In this document: piece after piece, positions 8,982 to 17,625 of the stretch | Layout of the letters: each line of letters begins with the position of its first letter | Position numbering within the stretch: the first letter of the stretch is position 1 | Source: DATGFB01 sp032160545 | GTDB taxonomy: Bacteria; Actinomycetota; Actinomycetes; Mycobacteriales; Jatrophihabitantaceae | Assembly (NCBI GenBank): GCA_032160545.1 | Contig: JAVHVN010000078.1 | Location: 1 to 57,858, forward strand | Direction: 5' to 3' | Length of the DNA: 57,858 nucleotides | Made by a program: the position numbers and the translations under genes | The notes under the pieces: model-generated | Told to the model about the DNA's origin: nothing | Databases searched by the model: none | What the model saw: only the letters and a program-made list of their open reading frames with translations

Positions 8982-9179
8982 CTACCGGGTCCGCTCGAGC
9001 GGACCGGACGTCTCCGAACTCCCATGAGTTCGATGACTGCCGTGGGAGCGACAGAACTCGCCGCCGCACACTGAGCAGGTCAGCCGCGCCTGGCCACCGC
9101 ACTGCTCCGCTTCGCAGGTTCCGTAAAGATCGGTCGGTCCGTACTTCAGCGCCGGAGTCGTGTTGGGCCAGTTAGGCAT
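8982..9179 (-). CDS. small zinc-finger-like protein
   Basis: 65 residues from ATG 9179, chosen because GAGGTGGGAAG lies eight bases upstream; the frame could start further 5' without such a site. The centre carries CEAEQC, then CSVC, CRSH and H/HRTH: Cys-x4-Cys ... Cys-x2-Cys ... Cys-x2-His-x2-His, resembling a B-box or AN1-like treble of zinc ligands. The tail is polar. It is transcribed divergently from the MBL-fold gene. Function unknown; a cytoplasmic metal-binding or adaptor role is only a guess. Confidence 0.5.
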   Translation of the reverse strand: MPNWPNTTPALKYGPTDLYGTCEAEQCGGQARLTCSVCGGEFCRSHGSHRTHGSSETSGPLERTR

Positions 9180-9327
9180 GTATGAAGCTTCCCACCTCGA
9201 CGTAAAAGCACGATTATGCCGCAGAACCCGCAACCGATCGGACCGTTCGGACATCACCGTCGGCACGCGGCGCGTTCGAGTCGAGTATTCCGTGTCGAGT
9301 CGCCCGGCAACGTGCGAGAGTTCCGGG

Positions 9328-10128
9328 ATGCGTGTTCACCATCTGAACTGCGGCACGATGTCGCCGTTGATCGTCGGTCGGATCGTGTGTCATGTGCTGC
9401 TGTGCGAGTCGAACGACGGGCTGGTGCTCGTGGACACCGGCTTCGGGTTGGCCGACTGCGCGGAGCATGCACGAATCGGGCCGGCACGGTTCCTGCTCAA
9501 TGCGCGCTTCGACCAGGCAGAGACCGCGGCTCGTCAGGTGGAGGCGCTCGGCCACTCCCGCTCGGATGTGCGGCACATCGTGATCACCCACTTCGATCTG
9601 GACCATGTCGGAGGCTTGAGCGACTTCCCGGACGCGACGGTGCACACCACAGCGGCTGAGCTCGAGGCTGCCAACCACCCGCCGACACGCGCAGAGCGAC
9701 GCCGGTATCGCAGCATCCAGTGGAGCCACGGCCCGACCGTGGAGGCCTACGCAGGTGCCGGCGAGCCGTGGCAGGGCTTCGAGGTCGCCTACCCGATTCC
9801 CGGCGTCGATGGCGTGACGATCATTCCGATGAACGGTCACACCCGCGGCCACGCCCTCGTTGCGGTAGACGCCGGCGACCGCGGATGGCTGTTGCACGCC
9901 GGCGATGCGGTCTTCGATCGCGGTTCCGTGGCGATCGCGGATGACACGGCCACCGATCGGGCCAACCGGCGAACCATCAAGGCGTTCGAGCGGGTGGTCG
10001 CCCAGGACCGTTCCATAATCGCGCGCAATCACGCTCGTCTCGCTGACGTTCGCGCTTCGGGCACCGCCACGGTGATCCCAGCGCACGACCCAGTCGTTTT
10101 CGACCGACTGGCGGCCAACCAGATCTGA
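9328..10128 (+). CDS. metallo-beta-lactamase-fold hydrolase
   Basis: 266 residues from ATG 9328 (MRVHHLNCG). The frame is open for 56 codons upstream, but that part overlaps the divergent small gene and lacks a ribosome site. The zinc motif THFDLDHVGG (His-x-Asp-x-Asp-His type) lies near residue 88, NGHTRGH supplies another ligand, HAGDAVF supplies the bridging Asp, and PAHDP lies near the end. The family includes lactonases (N-acyl-homoserine lactonase type), glyoxalase II and other esterases; the spacing resembles the lactonase-like group. The exact substrate is unknown. Monocistronic. Confidence 0.85.
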   Translation: MRVHHLNCGTMSPLIVGRIVCHVLLCESNDGLVLVDTGFGLADCAEHARIGPARFLLNARFDQAETAARQVEALGHSRSDVRHIVITHFDLDHVGGLSDFPDATVHTTAAELEAANHPPTRAERRRYRSIQWSHGPTVEAYAGAGEPWQGFEVAYPIPGVDGVTIIPMNGHTRGHALVAVDAGDRGWLLHAGDAVFDRGSVAIADDTATDRANRRTIKAFERVVAQDRSIIARNHARLADVRASGTATVIPAHDPVVFDRLAANQI

Positions 10129-10255
10129 TCTCGGCTCGTATCTTCGCGTAGCGTCTGCACGAGCTCCGAGGCTCACCTCCCGTCCGGGATCGCCGGTGCT
10201 CCGCAACTGGCACGCGATCGGTTGCCGGCAACCAAGTCGAAAGGCGCGATCCCAC

Positions 10256-11074
10256 GTGCGAAGCAGGGTTCAGACGATCACGCCGGCGAAAGCCAGGGAG
10301 ATGCTGGATGCGAACACGACCAACCGGCCGCTCTCGAGATCGATTGTGCGGGCGTTCGCCGAGGCGATGAGCCGCGGCGATTGGATGGTGACCCACCAAG
10401 GCATCGCCTTCGATGTCAACGGGGTGCTCGTTGACGGCCAGCACCGGCTCGCGGCGATCGTGGAGGCCGACACGCCGGTCGAGATGACCGTCTTCACCGA
10501 TGTCGACGAAGGCACGTTCGACGTGCTCGATACCGGCAAGCGCCGCAACGCTGCCGACGTGCTGGCCATCGAGGGGGAGAAATCCTCGACCACACTCGCG
10601 GCGATGGTGCGCACTGTGTGGCTGTACGAGAACCGTCCGGACCTGAACTGGTCCGGGGGCGCCGCCGCGGTCACCAACCATCAGATCGTGCAGACCCTCG
10701 CCCAGCACCCGAAGCTCCGCGACTTCGTCAGCGTCGGTGAGCAGATCGCCGTGGCGACCGGGATGATCAAGAGCGCCGCCGGCGCAGCGAGCTACCTGAC
10801 CTCGCGGGTCAGCCGCCGCACAGAACTGGACGAGTGGCTCGACGGCATCGTCGACGGCGCGGGACTGGCAAAGCAGGACCCACGGCTACAGTTCCGCCGG
10901 GTGATGTTCTCGATGGCCCGCAAACAAGCCGGCCAGGTCCTGCGCCGGCGTGACACCCGCGAGCACGTCGCGCTCTACCTCAAGGCCTTCAACGCGTGGC
11001 GCGACGGCGAGCCGCTCACCCAGCTGCGGTTCACGTCCCGCGAGGAGATGCCCCGCCTTACCAAGGCTCGCTGA
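10256..11074 (+). CDS. ParB/sulfiredoxin-fold-like protein
   Basis: 272 residues from GTG 10256; an upstream start in the same frame cannot be excluded. Residues about 15-95 contain GDWMVTHQGIAFD and DGQHRLAAI, a pattern like the ParB/Srx-like nuclease fold (Gly-x-His-Arg type loop), preceded by the helix RPLSRSIVRAFAEAM. The C-terminal 170 residues are helical and unrecognised. Homologues I recall occur in actinobacterial chromosomes and in phages, annotated only as ParB-like. No parA, plasmid or phage genes are near, so a partition role is unlikely. It could be an isolated remnant of a mobile element or an ATP-using enzyme of that fold. Confidence 0.65.
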   Translation: MRSRVQTITPAKAREMLDANTTNRPLSRSIVRAFAEAMSRGDWMVTHQGIAFDVNGVLVDGQHRLAAIVEADTPVEMTVFTDVDEGTFDVLDTGKRRNAADVLAIEGEKSSTTLAAMVRTVWLYENRPDLNWSGGAAAVTNHQIVQTLAQHPKLRDFVSVGEQIAVATGMIKSAAGAASYLTSRVSRRTELDEWLDGIVDGAGLAKQDPRLQFRRVMFSMARKQAGQVLRRRDTREHVALYLKAFNAWRDGEPLTQLRFTSREEMPRLTKAR

Positions 11075-11098
11075 CGGTCTGCGGATCGGTGGCGAGCC
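11065..11098. terminator. possible bidirectional hairpin between convergent genes
   Basis: GGCTCGC (11065-11071) pairs with GCGAGCC (11092-11098) across a 20-base loop at the junction of the convergent ParB-like and hydroxyacid dehydrogenase genes. There is no T-run. Confidence 0.25.
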
Positions 11099-11105
11099 GG
11101 GCCGG

Positions 11106-12053
11106 TCAGAGGGCCCGCACCGGCGCGCCGGCAGACCAGGCCAGGATGTCCTCGACGACCTCGCCGAAGAAGTGCTCGTAGTTCTCGGTGGTGACGTAGC
11201 CGATGTGCGGCAGCAGCAAGGTGTTGCGCAGCGAACGGAGCCGGTGATCGAGCGGCAGCGGTTCGACGTCGTACACGTCCAGGCCCGCGCCGGCGATGCG
11301 CCCGGTGCCCAGGGCGTCGATCAACGCCGGCTCGTCGACGATCGGCCCGCGGGAGGTGTTGATGAGGTACGCGGTCGACTTCATAGCGGCGAGGTCGTCC
11401 GCACCGATCAGCCCGCGGGTGGCGTCCGAGAGCGGCATGTGGATCGTGATCACGTCGGAGTCGCTGAACAACTGCCGCTTGCCGACCGCACGCACGCCGT
11501 GCGGGTCGGCACGCTGCGGGGTCAGGTTCGGCGACCAGGCGATGACGGACATCCCGAACGCCTGCGCGAGCCCGGCGACCGGCAGCCCCAGCCGGCCCAG
11601 CCCCACAACGCCGAGCGTCCTTCCGTGCAGGCCCGGCCCGATCGTGTGCTGCCAGTGCCCGGCCCGGACTGCCGCGTCCTCCTGGGCGAAGTTGCGGGTC
11701 AGCGCGATGATCATCCCGAGAGTGAGTTCCGGCACCGAGTTGCCGGATCCGGACGTCCCGCAGACCGTGATGCCCACCCGCGCCGCCGCGTCGAAGTCGA
11801 TCGCCGCGTTGATCATCCCGGTGGTGACGAGCAGCCGCAGGTTCGGCAGCTGCTCGAGCACGCGCGCGGGGAAGCCGGTCCGCTCGCGCATCGCCACGAC
11901 CACCTCGCTTCCGGCAAGGCGTCGCACCAGCTCTGCCTCATCGGCGATGTGATCGCTCAGCACGTCGAGCGTGTACCGATCACTCACCGCCGACCAGTCC
12001 GCGCTGGCGAGCGCCACCCGTTGGTAGTCGTCCAAGATGGAAACAGTCGGCAC
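11106..12053 (-). CDS. D-2-hydroxyacid dehydrogenase (NAD-dependent)
   Basis: 315 residues from ATG 12053. It has the D-isomer-specific 2-hydroxyacid dehydrogenase fold: an N-terminal catalytic lobe, the Rossmann motif VVGLGRLG near residue 148, the substrate Arg in NTSRGPIVDE, a Glu in DVYDVEPLP, and the catalytic His in LLPHIGYVT. It reduces 2-oxo acids or oxidises D-2-hydroxy acids. It is separated by about 135 bases from the XRE-cupin regulator, same strand, which may control it. A second, distinct member of the family is at 52686. Confidence 0.9.
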   Translation of the reverse strand: MPTVSILDDYQRVALASADWSAVSDRYTLDVLSDHIADEAELVRRLAGSEVVVAMRERTGFPARVLEQLPNLRLLVTTGMINAAIDFDAAARVGITVCGTSGSGNSVPELTLGMIIALTRNFAQEDAAVRAGHWQHTIGPGLHGRTLGVVGLGRLGLPVAGLAQAFGMSVIAWSPNLTPQRADPHGVRAVGKRQLFSDSDVITIHMPLSDATRGLIGADDLAAMKSTAYLINTSRGPIVDEPALIDALGTGRIAGAGLDVYDVEPLPLDHRLRSLRNTLLLPHIGYVTTENYEHFFGEVVEDILAWSAGAPVRAL

Positions 12054-12188
12054 TCGGCAACCCTAGGTGTTCGGAACCGCGTGACACAGACGCTGATCGG
12101 CGTGGCGGACCGAGCCCCGTGGTGATCAAGACACCCCGGCGGGTGAAGGCAGGCAGCGCCGATGGCCGCGCCCGCTGAGCGGCGCGGA

Positions 12189-12896
12189 CTACTCGATGTC
12201 GGGCAGGTGCACGACGTCGTGCTGGGGTCCGGAAACCCGAGGATCGACCCGCCGGCCGACGACGACCCAGAGCGACAGGCAGTCCTCGTCGTAGCCGTTG
12301 TGCAGCCGGTGCGGAGTGGCGGAATCGAAATGGATCGAGTCTCCCGGCCCCAGCTGGTAGTGCTCGAAGCCGACTTGCACGTCGAGCCGCCCGCTGATCA
12401 TGTGGCCGTACTCGTGACCGCCGTGGCGCATCAGTTTCGTCTCCGGGCACGACTGGCCACCCGGCTCGTAGGTGACGTGCAGGAACTCGACCATCGGATC
12501 GTCGTGACTGGTGAGCCGCTGCCAGATCACACCGGGAAGTTGGATCTTCGGGCGTCCGTCCTGGGGCTGCAGCGGTGACGGCGGCTGCGGCCACGGGAAC
12601 GGGGCCGAGTTCTTCGACCACTGGGGCATGTTCGGCATCGGCTCGCTCGAGCTCGTAGGTGCAGATTGCGGATCGTCGATCATCAGGTCGTCCAGCGAGA
12701 GACCCAGTTCCGAGACGAACGCATAGAGGGTCCCGACCGAGGGCTTTGCCCTGCCGAGTTCGACCTGCGACACGAAGCTCGGCGACACCGAGATCCGTCG
12801 CGCCATCTCGCGGAGGCTGACGTTGCGCTCCAGCCGGGCGCTGCGCAGCCGCGAACCGATCGTCTGCAAGGACGCACGCTCCGAGGGTGCCGCCAT
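12189..12896 (-). CDS. XRE-family transcriptional regulator with C-terminal cupin
   Basis: 235 residues. ATG 12896 is preferred over 12944 because AGGGGGAA lies seven bases upstream. Residues 10-70 form an XRE helix-turn-helix (LRSARLERNVSLREMARRISVSPSFVSQVE). The C-terminal part (about 150-230) is a cupin: HEYGHMISGRLDV, then LGPGDSIHFDSATPHRLHN. This architecture (PuuR/SutR-like) typically represses small catabolic operons and senses a metabolite or metal through the cupin. It probably regulates the neighbouring minus-strand genes and itself. Confidence 0.88.
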   Translation of the reverse strand: MAAPSERASLQTIGSRLRSARLERNVSLREMARRISVSPSFVSQVELGRAKPSVGTLYAFVSELGLSLDDLMIDDPQSAPTSSSEPMPNMPQWSKNSAPFPWPQPPSPLQPQDGRPKIQLPGVIWQRLTSHDDPMVEFLHVTYEPGGQSCPETKLMRHGGHEYGHMISGRLDVQVGFEHYQLGPGDSIHFDSATPHRLHNGYDEDCLSLWVVVGRRVDPRVSGPQHDVVHLPDIE

Positions 12897-12944
12897 CGAC
12901 CAATTCCCCCTGAGACCCCAGCACCGCGATGGTGCGCCGACCAT

Positions 12945-12960
12945 GTGTACACCAAATGTG
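12945..12960. promoter_or_regulatory. palindromic element upstream of the XRE-cupin gene
   Basis: GTGTACAC at 12945-12952 is a perfect 8-bp palindrome, overlapped by CACCAAATGTG (12950-12960). It sits about 50 bases ahead of the regulator start, so it could be an autoregulatory operator. A related CACAATGTG lies at 16701. Confidence 0.3.
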
Positions 12961-13028
12961 CAGTAGCAGTCTACATAGTGTTTCCGGCGCCGGACCGTCG
13001 CGATCAGAATCAGGTGACATGACGCGGT

Positions 13029-13048
13029 AGCGGCAACCTGCTGCCGCT
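13029..13048. terminator. hairpin after the SDR gene at 13071
   Basis: AGCGGCA (13029-13035) pairs with TGCCGCT (13042-13048) across a six-base loop, 23 bases past the SDR stop on the minus strand. There is no T-tract. Confidence 0.3.
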
Positions 13049-13070
13049 CAGGTCGGTACGCAGCGCGCAG

Positions 13071-13832
13071 CTAAGGCAGCATCCAGCCGCCGTCGATCGC
13101 GTAGGCGGCACCGTGGATGAAGTCGGCATCGTCACTGACGAGGTAGGAGACGAGACGGGCGATCTCCTCGGGCCGCCCCCACCGCCCGGCCGGCGTGCCC
13201 GCGATCGCGGCGTCGACGTGCGGGTTGCGCCCCTCGTCGGTCAGCAGGTAGGACGTCATGCCGGTCTGCACCGCGCCTGGGCAGATGGCGTTCACGCGGA
13301 CGCCCTTGTTGCCGTATTCGAAGGCGAGTTGCCGGGTGAGCCCGAGGACGCCGTGCTTCGAGGCGGTGTAGGCCGCGCCACCGCCGCCGGCGATGAACGC
13401 CGAGATGGACGCGGTGTTGACGATGGCGCCCTTTCCCTTGGCGAGCATGTGCGGGATCGCCTCGCGGCACATCAGGAACGGGCCGGTCAGGTTCACCCCG
13501 ATGATGCGCTGCCATAGCTCGTCATTCGTGTCCACGCAGGCGGCGTAGTCGTCCAGGATGCCGGCGTTGTTGCACACGATGTCGACGCCGCCGAACTCGG
13601 AGACGGCGAAGGCCACTGCGGCGGCGACCTGCTCGGGCGATGCGATGTCCGCCCCGAACGCCCTGCCGCGACCGGCGTCCGGCAGCATCCCGATCGTCTT
13701 CTCCGCCTCGTCGGGCCGGATGTCGAGCGCAACCACCTTCGCACCGTGCTCGACCAGTTCGAGCACGATCGCACGCCCCATGCCGGACCCTGCGCCGGTG
13801 ACGATAGCCACCCGTTCATCGAGCTTTGCCAT
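13071..13832 (-). CDS. short-chain dehydrogenase/reductase (classical SDR)
   Basis: 253 residues from ATG 13832. The cofactor motif TGAGSGMG is at residues 12-19, with ALDIRPDE (an acidic residue favouring NAD), NNAG, the catalytic Ser in TASIS and YTASK. The C-terminus has the usual DGGWMLP. It oxidises a hydroxyl or reduces a ketone of an unknown substrate. The AMP-ligase gene lies 82 bases upstream on the same strand, suggesting work on a CoA-activated intermediate in one operon (15599-13071). Confidence 0.9.
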   Translation of the reverse strand: MAKLDERVAIVTGAGSGMGRAIVLELVEHGAKVVALDIRPDEAEKTIGMLPDAGRGRAFGADIASPEQVAAAVAFAVSEFGGVDIVCNNAGILDDYAACVDTNDELWQRIIGVNLTGPFLMCREAIPHMLAKGKGAIVNTASISAFIAGGGGAAYTASKHGVLGLTRQLAFEYGNKGVRVNAICPGAVQTGMTSYLLTDEGRNPHVDAAIAGTPAGRWGRPEEIARLVSYLVSDDADFIHGAAYAIDGGWMLP

Positions 13833-13914
13833 GCGCCGTTCCCCTGTCCTGTGTGTGCGGTTCCCATGCGGGAACCGGTCGGTTCACATTGCGAGTTCTG
13901 CCGGCTGTTCAGTG

Positions 13915-15549
13915 CTACTTGACACGTGGAGGGACGCCGGCTCCGGGTTCGCCGTCGTGCCCGTCCGGCGGGCTCTTCACCGACGCGAGGCGGCGCGCGG
14001 CGTAGTCGCGCAGGACGAATTTCTGGATCTTGCCGCTGGCCGTGCGTGGGAGCTCGTCCACGAGCAGCACGAACTCGGGGAACTTCTGCTTCGCGATGCG
14101 GGCGTCCGTCAAGCGGTCCACCAGGTGAGCCAGATCGACCGGTTCGCCGGCGGGCACGACGACGGCGCATGCACGCTCGCCGAGGACCGGGTCCGGGACA
14201 CCGACGACACTGACGTCGGCCACGGCGGGATCCGTGATCAGCAGGTCCTCGACCTCCTTGGCGCTGATGTTCTCCCCTCCGCGCACGATGATGTCCTTCG
14301 CGCGGCCGACGATCGTCACCGCGCCATCCGGGCCGATGCTCGCCAGATCGCCGGTGCGCAACCACCCGTCCACGGTGAAGGCGACCGCGTTGTCGGCGGG
14401 GTTCGCGTAGCCGAGGAACAACTCCGGCCCGGTCACCTCCAGTTCGCCGACCGCGCCGACCGCGCCGCTCTCGGGCGCGAGGCGCACCCGCGACGGTCCG
14501 ACCGGCCGCCCGTCGCTCCCGGACGCCGCGCACTCGTCGTCCCCGGGCGCGCCGCACGTGACTGTCGGCATCTCGGTCAAGCCGTAGGCACGCACCGTGA
14601 CGGTCTTCATCACCGCTCTGGACGCACGGATCAAGGACGGCGGCACGTCCGCGCCGCCACAGACGAACCAGTCGAGCGCGCACCTCGAGCCGCGGGCACG
14701 GTAGGCATCGAGCAACCCGCTCAAGAACGGTGTCGCGCCGACGCAGGCGGTGCATCCGTGCGTCTCGATGAGACCGGCCGCCGCGGCGGGGTCCCACACG
14801 TCCATCAGGACGAGGTCACCACCGGTGAGCAATGGCATCAGCACACCGAAGACGAGTCCGGTGATGTGGGTGAGCGGCGACGGCATGAACACGCGTTCCG
14901 GCCGGCTACCGAACAGCCCGGCGATGGAACCCGCTTCGTAGAGCAGGGTGCGGTGGCTGTGCAGAACGCCCTTCGGCGACCCGGTGGTGCCGGAGGTGTA
15001 CATCAGCACGCCGATGTCGTCCGGGCCGCAGCGGACCTCGACGGGATCCCCGCACACCGTCGGGTATTCGTCCTCGTCACCACCGGCGCCCAGCACGATC
15101 ACCTCCGCGGGGACGCCGGCGGCGCTGAGCGAATCGCGCACCATCGACGGGTACTCCGCGCCGCGAAAGGTGTCCGCCACGACGACGGCCCGCGGCCGGC
15201 AGTCCGCGAAGATCGCGGCGAGTTCCCGTCCGCGATAGATCGGCGTGATCGGGTTCAGCACCGCGCCGAGCCCCCACACCGCATGAACGGTGACGAGCGT
15301 GTGGGTCCAGTTCGGCAGCTGCATGCTGACCACGTCACCCGGCCGCACGCCGGCGGAGCGCAGCCGCAGCTGCATCCGGCCGACCATCGCGACCACCTGC
15401 GCGTTGCTCCACCAGCGCCCACGGTCGTAGACGCACGGGGCATCGGGTCGCATGGCTGCATGCTCGAGCAGCAGGCGAGGAGCCGGCTTGGAGTACGCGG
15501 CGAGCTCGGTGTGGGCGAACTCGTGCTGACGCGTCGCGGCGACGGGCAC
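13915..15549 (-). CDS. acyl-CoA synthetase / AMP-dependent ligase
   Basis: 544 residues. The GTG start at 15549 is chosen for its AGGAGGAGA ribosome site; the longer frame runs into the preceding gene. ANL superfamily motifs are in order: P-loop YTSGTTGSPKG (about residue 185), AYGLTEMPT (A5), the A8-type GWLRTGD, GRAKDIIVRGGENI hinge, and the C-terminal catalytic Lys in PRTASGKIQK. It activates a carboxylic acid to its CoA thioester using ATP. The sequence is closest in feel to medium/long-chain or cyclohexanecarboxylate-type ligases; the substrate is not known. It sits between the SDR and the alpha/beta hydrolase in a minus-strand operon. Confidence 0.9.
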   Translation of the reverse strand: MPVAATRQHEFAHTELAAYSKPAPRLLLEHAAMRPDAPCVYDRGRWWSNAQVVAMVGRMQLRLRSAGVRPGDVVSMQLPNWTHTLVTVHAVWGLGAVLNPITPIYRGRELAAIFADCRPRAVVVADTFRGAEYPSMVRDSLSAAGVPAEVIVLGAGGDEDEYPTVCGDPVEVRCGPDDIGVLMYTSGTTGSPKGVLHSHRTLLYEAGSIAGLFGSRPERVFMPSPLTHITGLVFGVLMPLLTGGDLVLMDVWDPAAAAGLIETHGCTACVGATPFLSGLLDAYRARGSRCALDWFVCGGADVPPSLIRASRAVMKTVTVRAYGLTEMPTVTCGAPGDDECAASGSDGRPVGPSRVRLAPESGAVGAVGELEVTGPELFLGYANPADNAVAFTVDGWLRTGDLASIGPDGAVTIVGRAKDIIVRGGENISAKEVEDLLITDPAVADVSVVGVPDPVLGERACAVVVPAGEPVDLAHLVDRLTDARIAKQKFPEFVLLVDELPRTASGKIQKFVLRDYAARRLASVKSPPDGHDGEPGAGVPPRVK

Positions 15550-15598
15550 GCTCTCCTCCTCGCTCTGCCGCCGTGGCGACGTCGTGGGGAACCTCGGA

Positions 15599-16552
15599 TC
15601 AGGCGAAGCGTGCGATGCCGTTGGCGAGCGTCGGCGTTCGCGCCAGATGCGCCACGAACCAGCTGGCGGCGGCACTTGCCGCGTAGTCCAACGCCGTCAG
15701 GTCGCTGTACAGGGTCATGTGGTCGGTGGCCGGAAGCACCACAAGTTCTTTCTCCCTTGTGGGTATGGAGTCGAAGACCGCGATCTCCTGATCCCACATG
15801 GTGATGTCGTCGTCGGCCGCGATGATGAACATCGTCGGCTTGTTGATCAGACGCGCGGCGAACGGGGCAGCGTCGTACTCCATCAGCCGCTCGACCGATG
15901 CGACCGTGTTGTAGTGCTCGTGCCGGGGCGCCTGGGTCGCCTTGAGCTCCTCGAAGACCGTCTTCACCTCGTCGAAGGGCCAGGTGGCGAGCTCGGAGTC
16001 GATCCCGGTCGGCGTCCCGGACATCGCCATGTAGGCGTGCGCGTCGGATTCCAGGCGCTTGCGGCGATCGTCCAGCACCGCCTGCTGCAGCTTGCGGAAC
16101 CGTTCGCTCCCGTGCACCCGCCACATGGTCTGGTACCCGTCGATCACGGGGACGTTGGACACGACAACCTTCACGCGCGGGTCGACAGCTCCCAGGATGA
16201 TCACGTGGCCGCCGCTGTAGGAGATGCCCCACGCCCCGATGCGCGTCGCGTCGATCTCCGGTAGCGACTCGAGATAGGTGACCGCGTTCTTGTAGTCCTC
16301 GATCTGATCCCACGGCTCGATGTGCTGGCGCGGCTCGCCGTCGCTCGCGCCGATGCGGCGGTAGTCGAAGACGAGCGCGGCGAAACCCCGCTTCACGAAC
16401 TCGGCGGCGTACTGCGGTTGCCGCAGTTCCTTGACGTAGCACCACCCGCCGGCCATGACGATCACGGGGAACGGCCCCTCACCGTCAGGCAGGTAGAGAT
16501 CGCCACGGACCGTCGTGCCGGCGCTGTTGAACTGAACGTCACGGACCGACAT
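15599..16552 (-). CDS. alpha/beta-hydrolase (S15/dienelactone-hydrolase-like)
   Basis: 317 residues from ATG 16552. The early strand FPVIVMAGGW gives the oxyanion region. The nucleophile elbow is GISYSGG (Ser about 133), the acid is in IIAADDDIT and the His is in PATDHMTLY. The length and the VFDYRRIGASDG strand fit the group that includes X-prolyl peptidase-like and dienelactone-hydrolase-like enzymes, which hydrolyse esters, lactones or C-C bonds. It is first in the minus-strand operon with the ligase and SDR, so it likely prepares an acid for CoA activation. Confidence 0.85.
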   Translation of the reverse strand: MSVRDVQFNSAGTTVRGDLYLPDGEGPFPVIVMAGGWCYVKELRQPQYAAEFVKRGFAALVFDYRRIGASDGEPRQHIEPWDQIEDYKNAVTYLESLPEIDATRIGAWGISYSGGHVIILGAVDPRVKVVVSNVPVIDGYQTMWRVHGSERFRKLQQAVLDDRRKRLESDAHAYMAMSGTPTGIDSELATWPFDEVKTVFEELKATQAPRHEHYNTVASVERLMEYDAAPFAARLINKPTMFIIAADDDITMWDQEIAVFDSIPTREKELVVLPATDHMTLYSDLTALDYAASAAASWFVAHLARTPTLANGIARFA

Positions 16553-16700
16553 ATGCGATCTCCTTCACGTGGTGCGCAGGTGCGCCGCGGGGCTGGACGG
16601 GTTTCGACGGGCCGGCCGGCTGTTCGCGGGGTTTGCCAGTGGCAGGGGCCGACTGGACAGGAACGTAACCCGTGCGACCGCGGGCTGTCTAGTATTGATT

Positions 16701-16709
16701 CACAATGTG
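16701..16709. promoter_or_regulatory. small palindrome CACAATGTG upstream of the hydrolase operon
   Basis: A perfect 4+1+4 palindrome about 150 bases ahead of the hydrolase start at 16552, in an AT-richer patch (16690-16715). It resembles the element before the XRE-cupin gene, so it may be a target of that regulator. Confidence 0.28.
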
Positions 16710-16752
16710 TAGCAGCACTTCCGCTGGCGCGCGGTGACGGGACCGGTCGGCG

Positions 16753-17625
16753 TCAGCCCGGGTGGACGACGGGGATGACGGGAGCCGGGTTCACGCCGGG
16801 CAGGATCGAGTGACCACCGTCGACCGGCAGCGCGACGCCCGTGACGTCGCTCGCGTCGTCGGAGGCCAGCCACAGGACCGCCTTGCTGATGCTGGCCGGG
16901 TTCAGAAGCCCGCGACCGGCGAGCGCGGACCAGTTGTAGGCGGCGGTTCTGCGGTCTTCCGCGGTGCCACCGGGCCGGCCGGCCATCATGTCGTAGGCGC
17001 CTTGCCAGTCATTCATCTTCGTGTCGACGATGCCCGGACAGACCGCGTTGCATCGGATGTTGAAGCGACCTAGCTCGAGGGCGGCATTCCGCATCAGACC
17101 CAGCACGCCGTGCTTGGCAGCAACGTAGTGGGTCATGCCCCCTCCTGCCTCGAATCCGTTGACCGAGCAGGCCAGCACGATCGATCCGCCGTGGTTGTCG
17201 ATCATCGAAGGCACTACCGCTTTGACCGTGCGCCACACACCGCTCAGATTGGTTCCGATGACGTCGTCCCACTGATCATCGGTGAGCTCCCAGAGATTGC
17301 CCAGGGCCCAGATCCCGGCGTTGGCCACCGAGATGTCGATCTTGCCGAACGTGCGGATGCCGTCGGCGACGACCTTGTTCAGACCTGCACTGTCGCGGGT
17401 GTCGCACTCGGCGGTGAGGACGCGCCGGCCGAGTGCCTCGACCTGAGCGGCCGTCTCCGCGAGATCGTCACTGGTCGACAGTGCGTACGGCGCGGAGTCG
17501 ATCTGCCGGCAGATATCCAGGGCGATGATGTCGGCGCCCGCCTGTGCCAATGCCAGCGCATGAGCACGTCCCTGACCGCGTGCGGCCCCGGTGACGAGAG
17601 CGACCTTGCCGTGCAAGTCAGCCAT
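16753..17625 (-). CDS. mycofactocin-coupled-type SDR oxidoreductase
   Basis: 290 residues. ATG 17625 is chosen because AAAGGGGAC lies just upstream; the longer frame has no support. The SDR core has TGAARGQGRAHA (cofactor site), then the segment typical of mycofactocin-associated SDRs (ALDICRQIDSAPYALST, with DLAETAAQVEALGRR), ANAG, catalytic Ser, YVAAK and DGGHSILPG. In that family NAD is held as a bound prosthetic group and re-oxidised through mycofactocin rather than by free exchange. No mft biosynthesis genes are in the window, so the cofactor would have to come from elsewhere in the genome. Probably an alcohol dehydrogenase in the same catabolic scheme. Confidence 0.88.
   Translation of the reverse strand: MADLHGKVALVTGAARGQGRAHALALAQAGADIIALDICRQIDSAPYALSTSDDLAETAAQVEALGRRVLTAECDTRDSAGLNKVVADGIRTFGKIDISVANAGIWALGNLWELTDDQWDDVIGTNLSGVWRTVKAVVPSMIDNHGGSIVLACSVNGFEAGGGMTHYVAAKHGVLGLMRNAALELGRFNIRCNAVCPGIVDTKMNDWQGAYDMMAGRPGGTAEDRRTAAYNWSALAGRGLLNPASISKAVLWLASDDASDVTGVALPVDGGHSILPGVNPAPVIPVVHPG

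Noticed and set aside
13558..15804. A 748-codon plus-strand frame opposite the acyl-CoA synthetase
   Set aside because: The minus strand encodes a full ligase with all motifs; the plus-strand peptide is low-complexity Arg/Asp/His.
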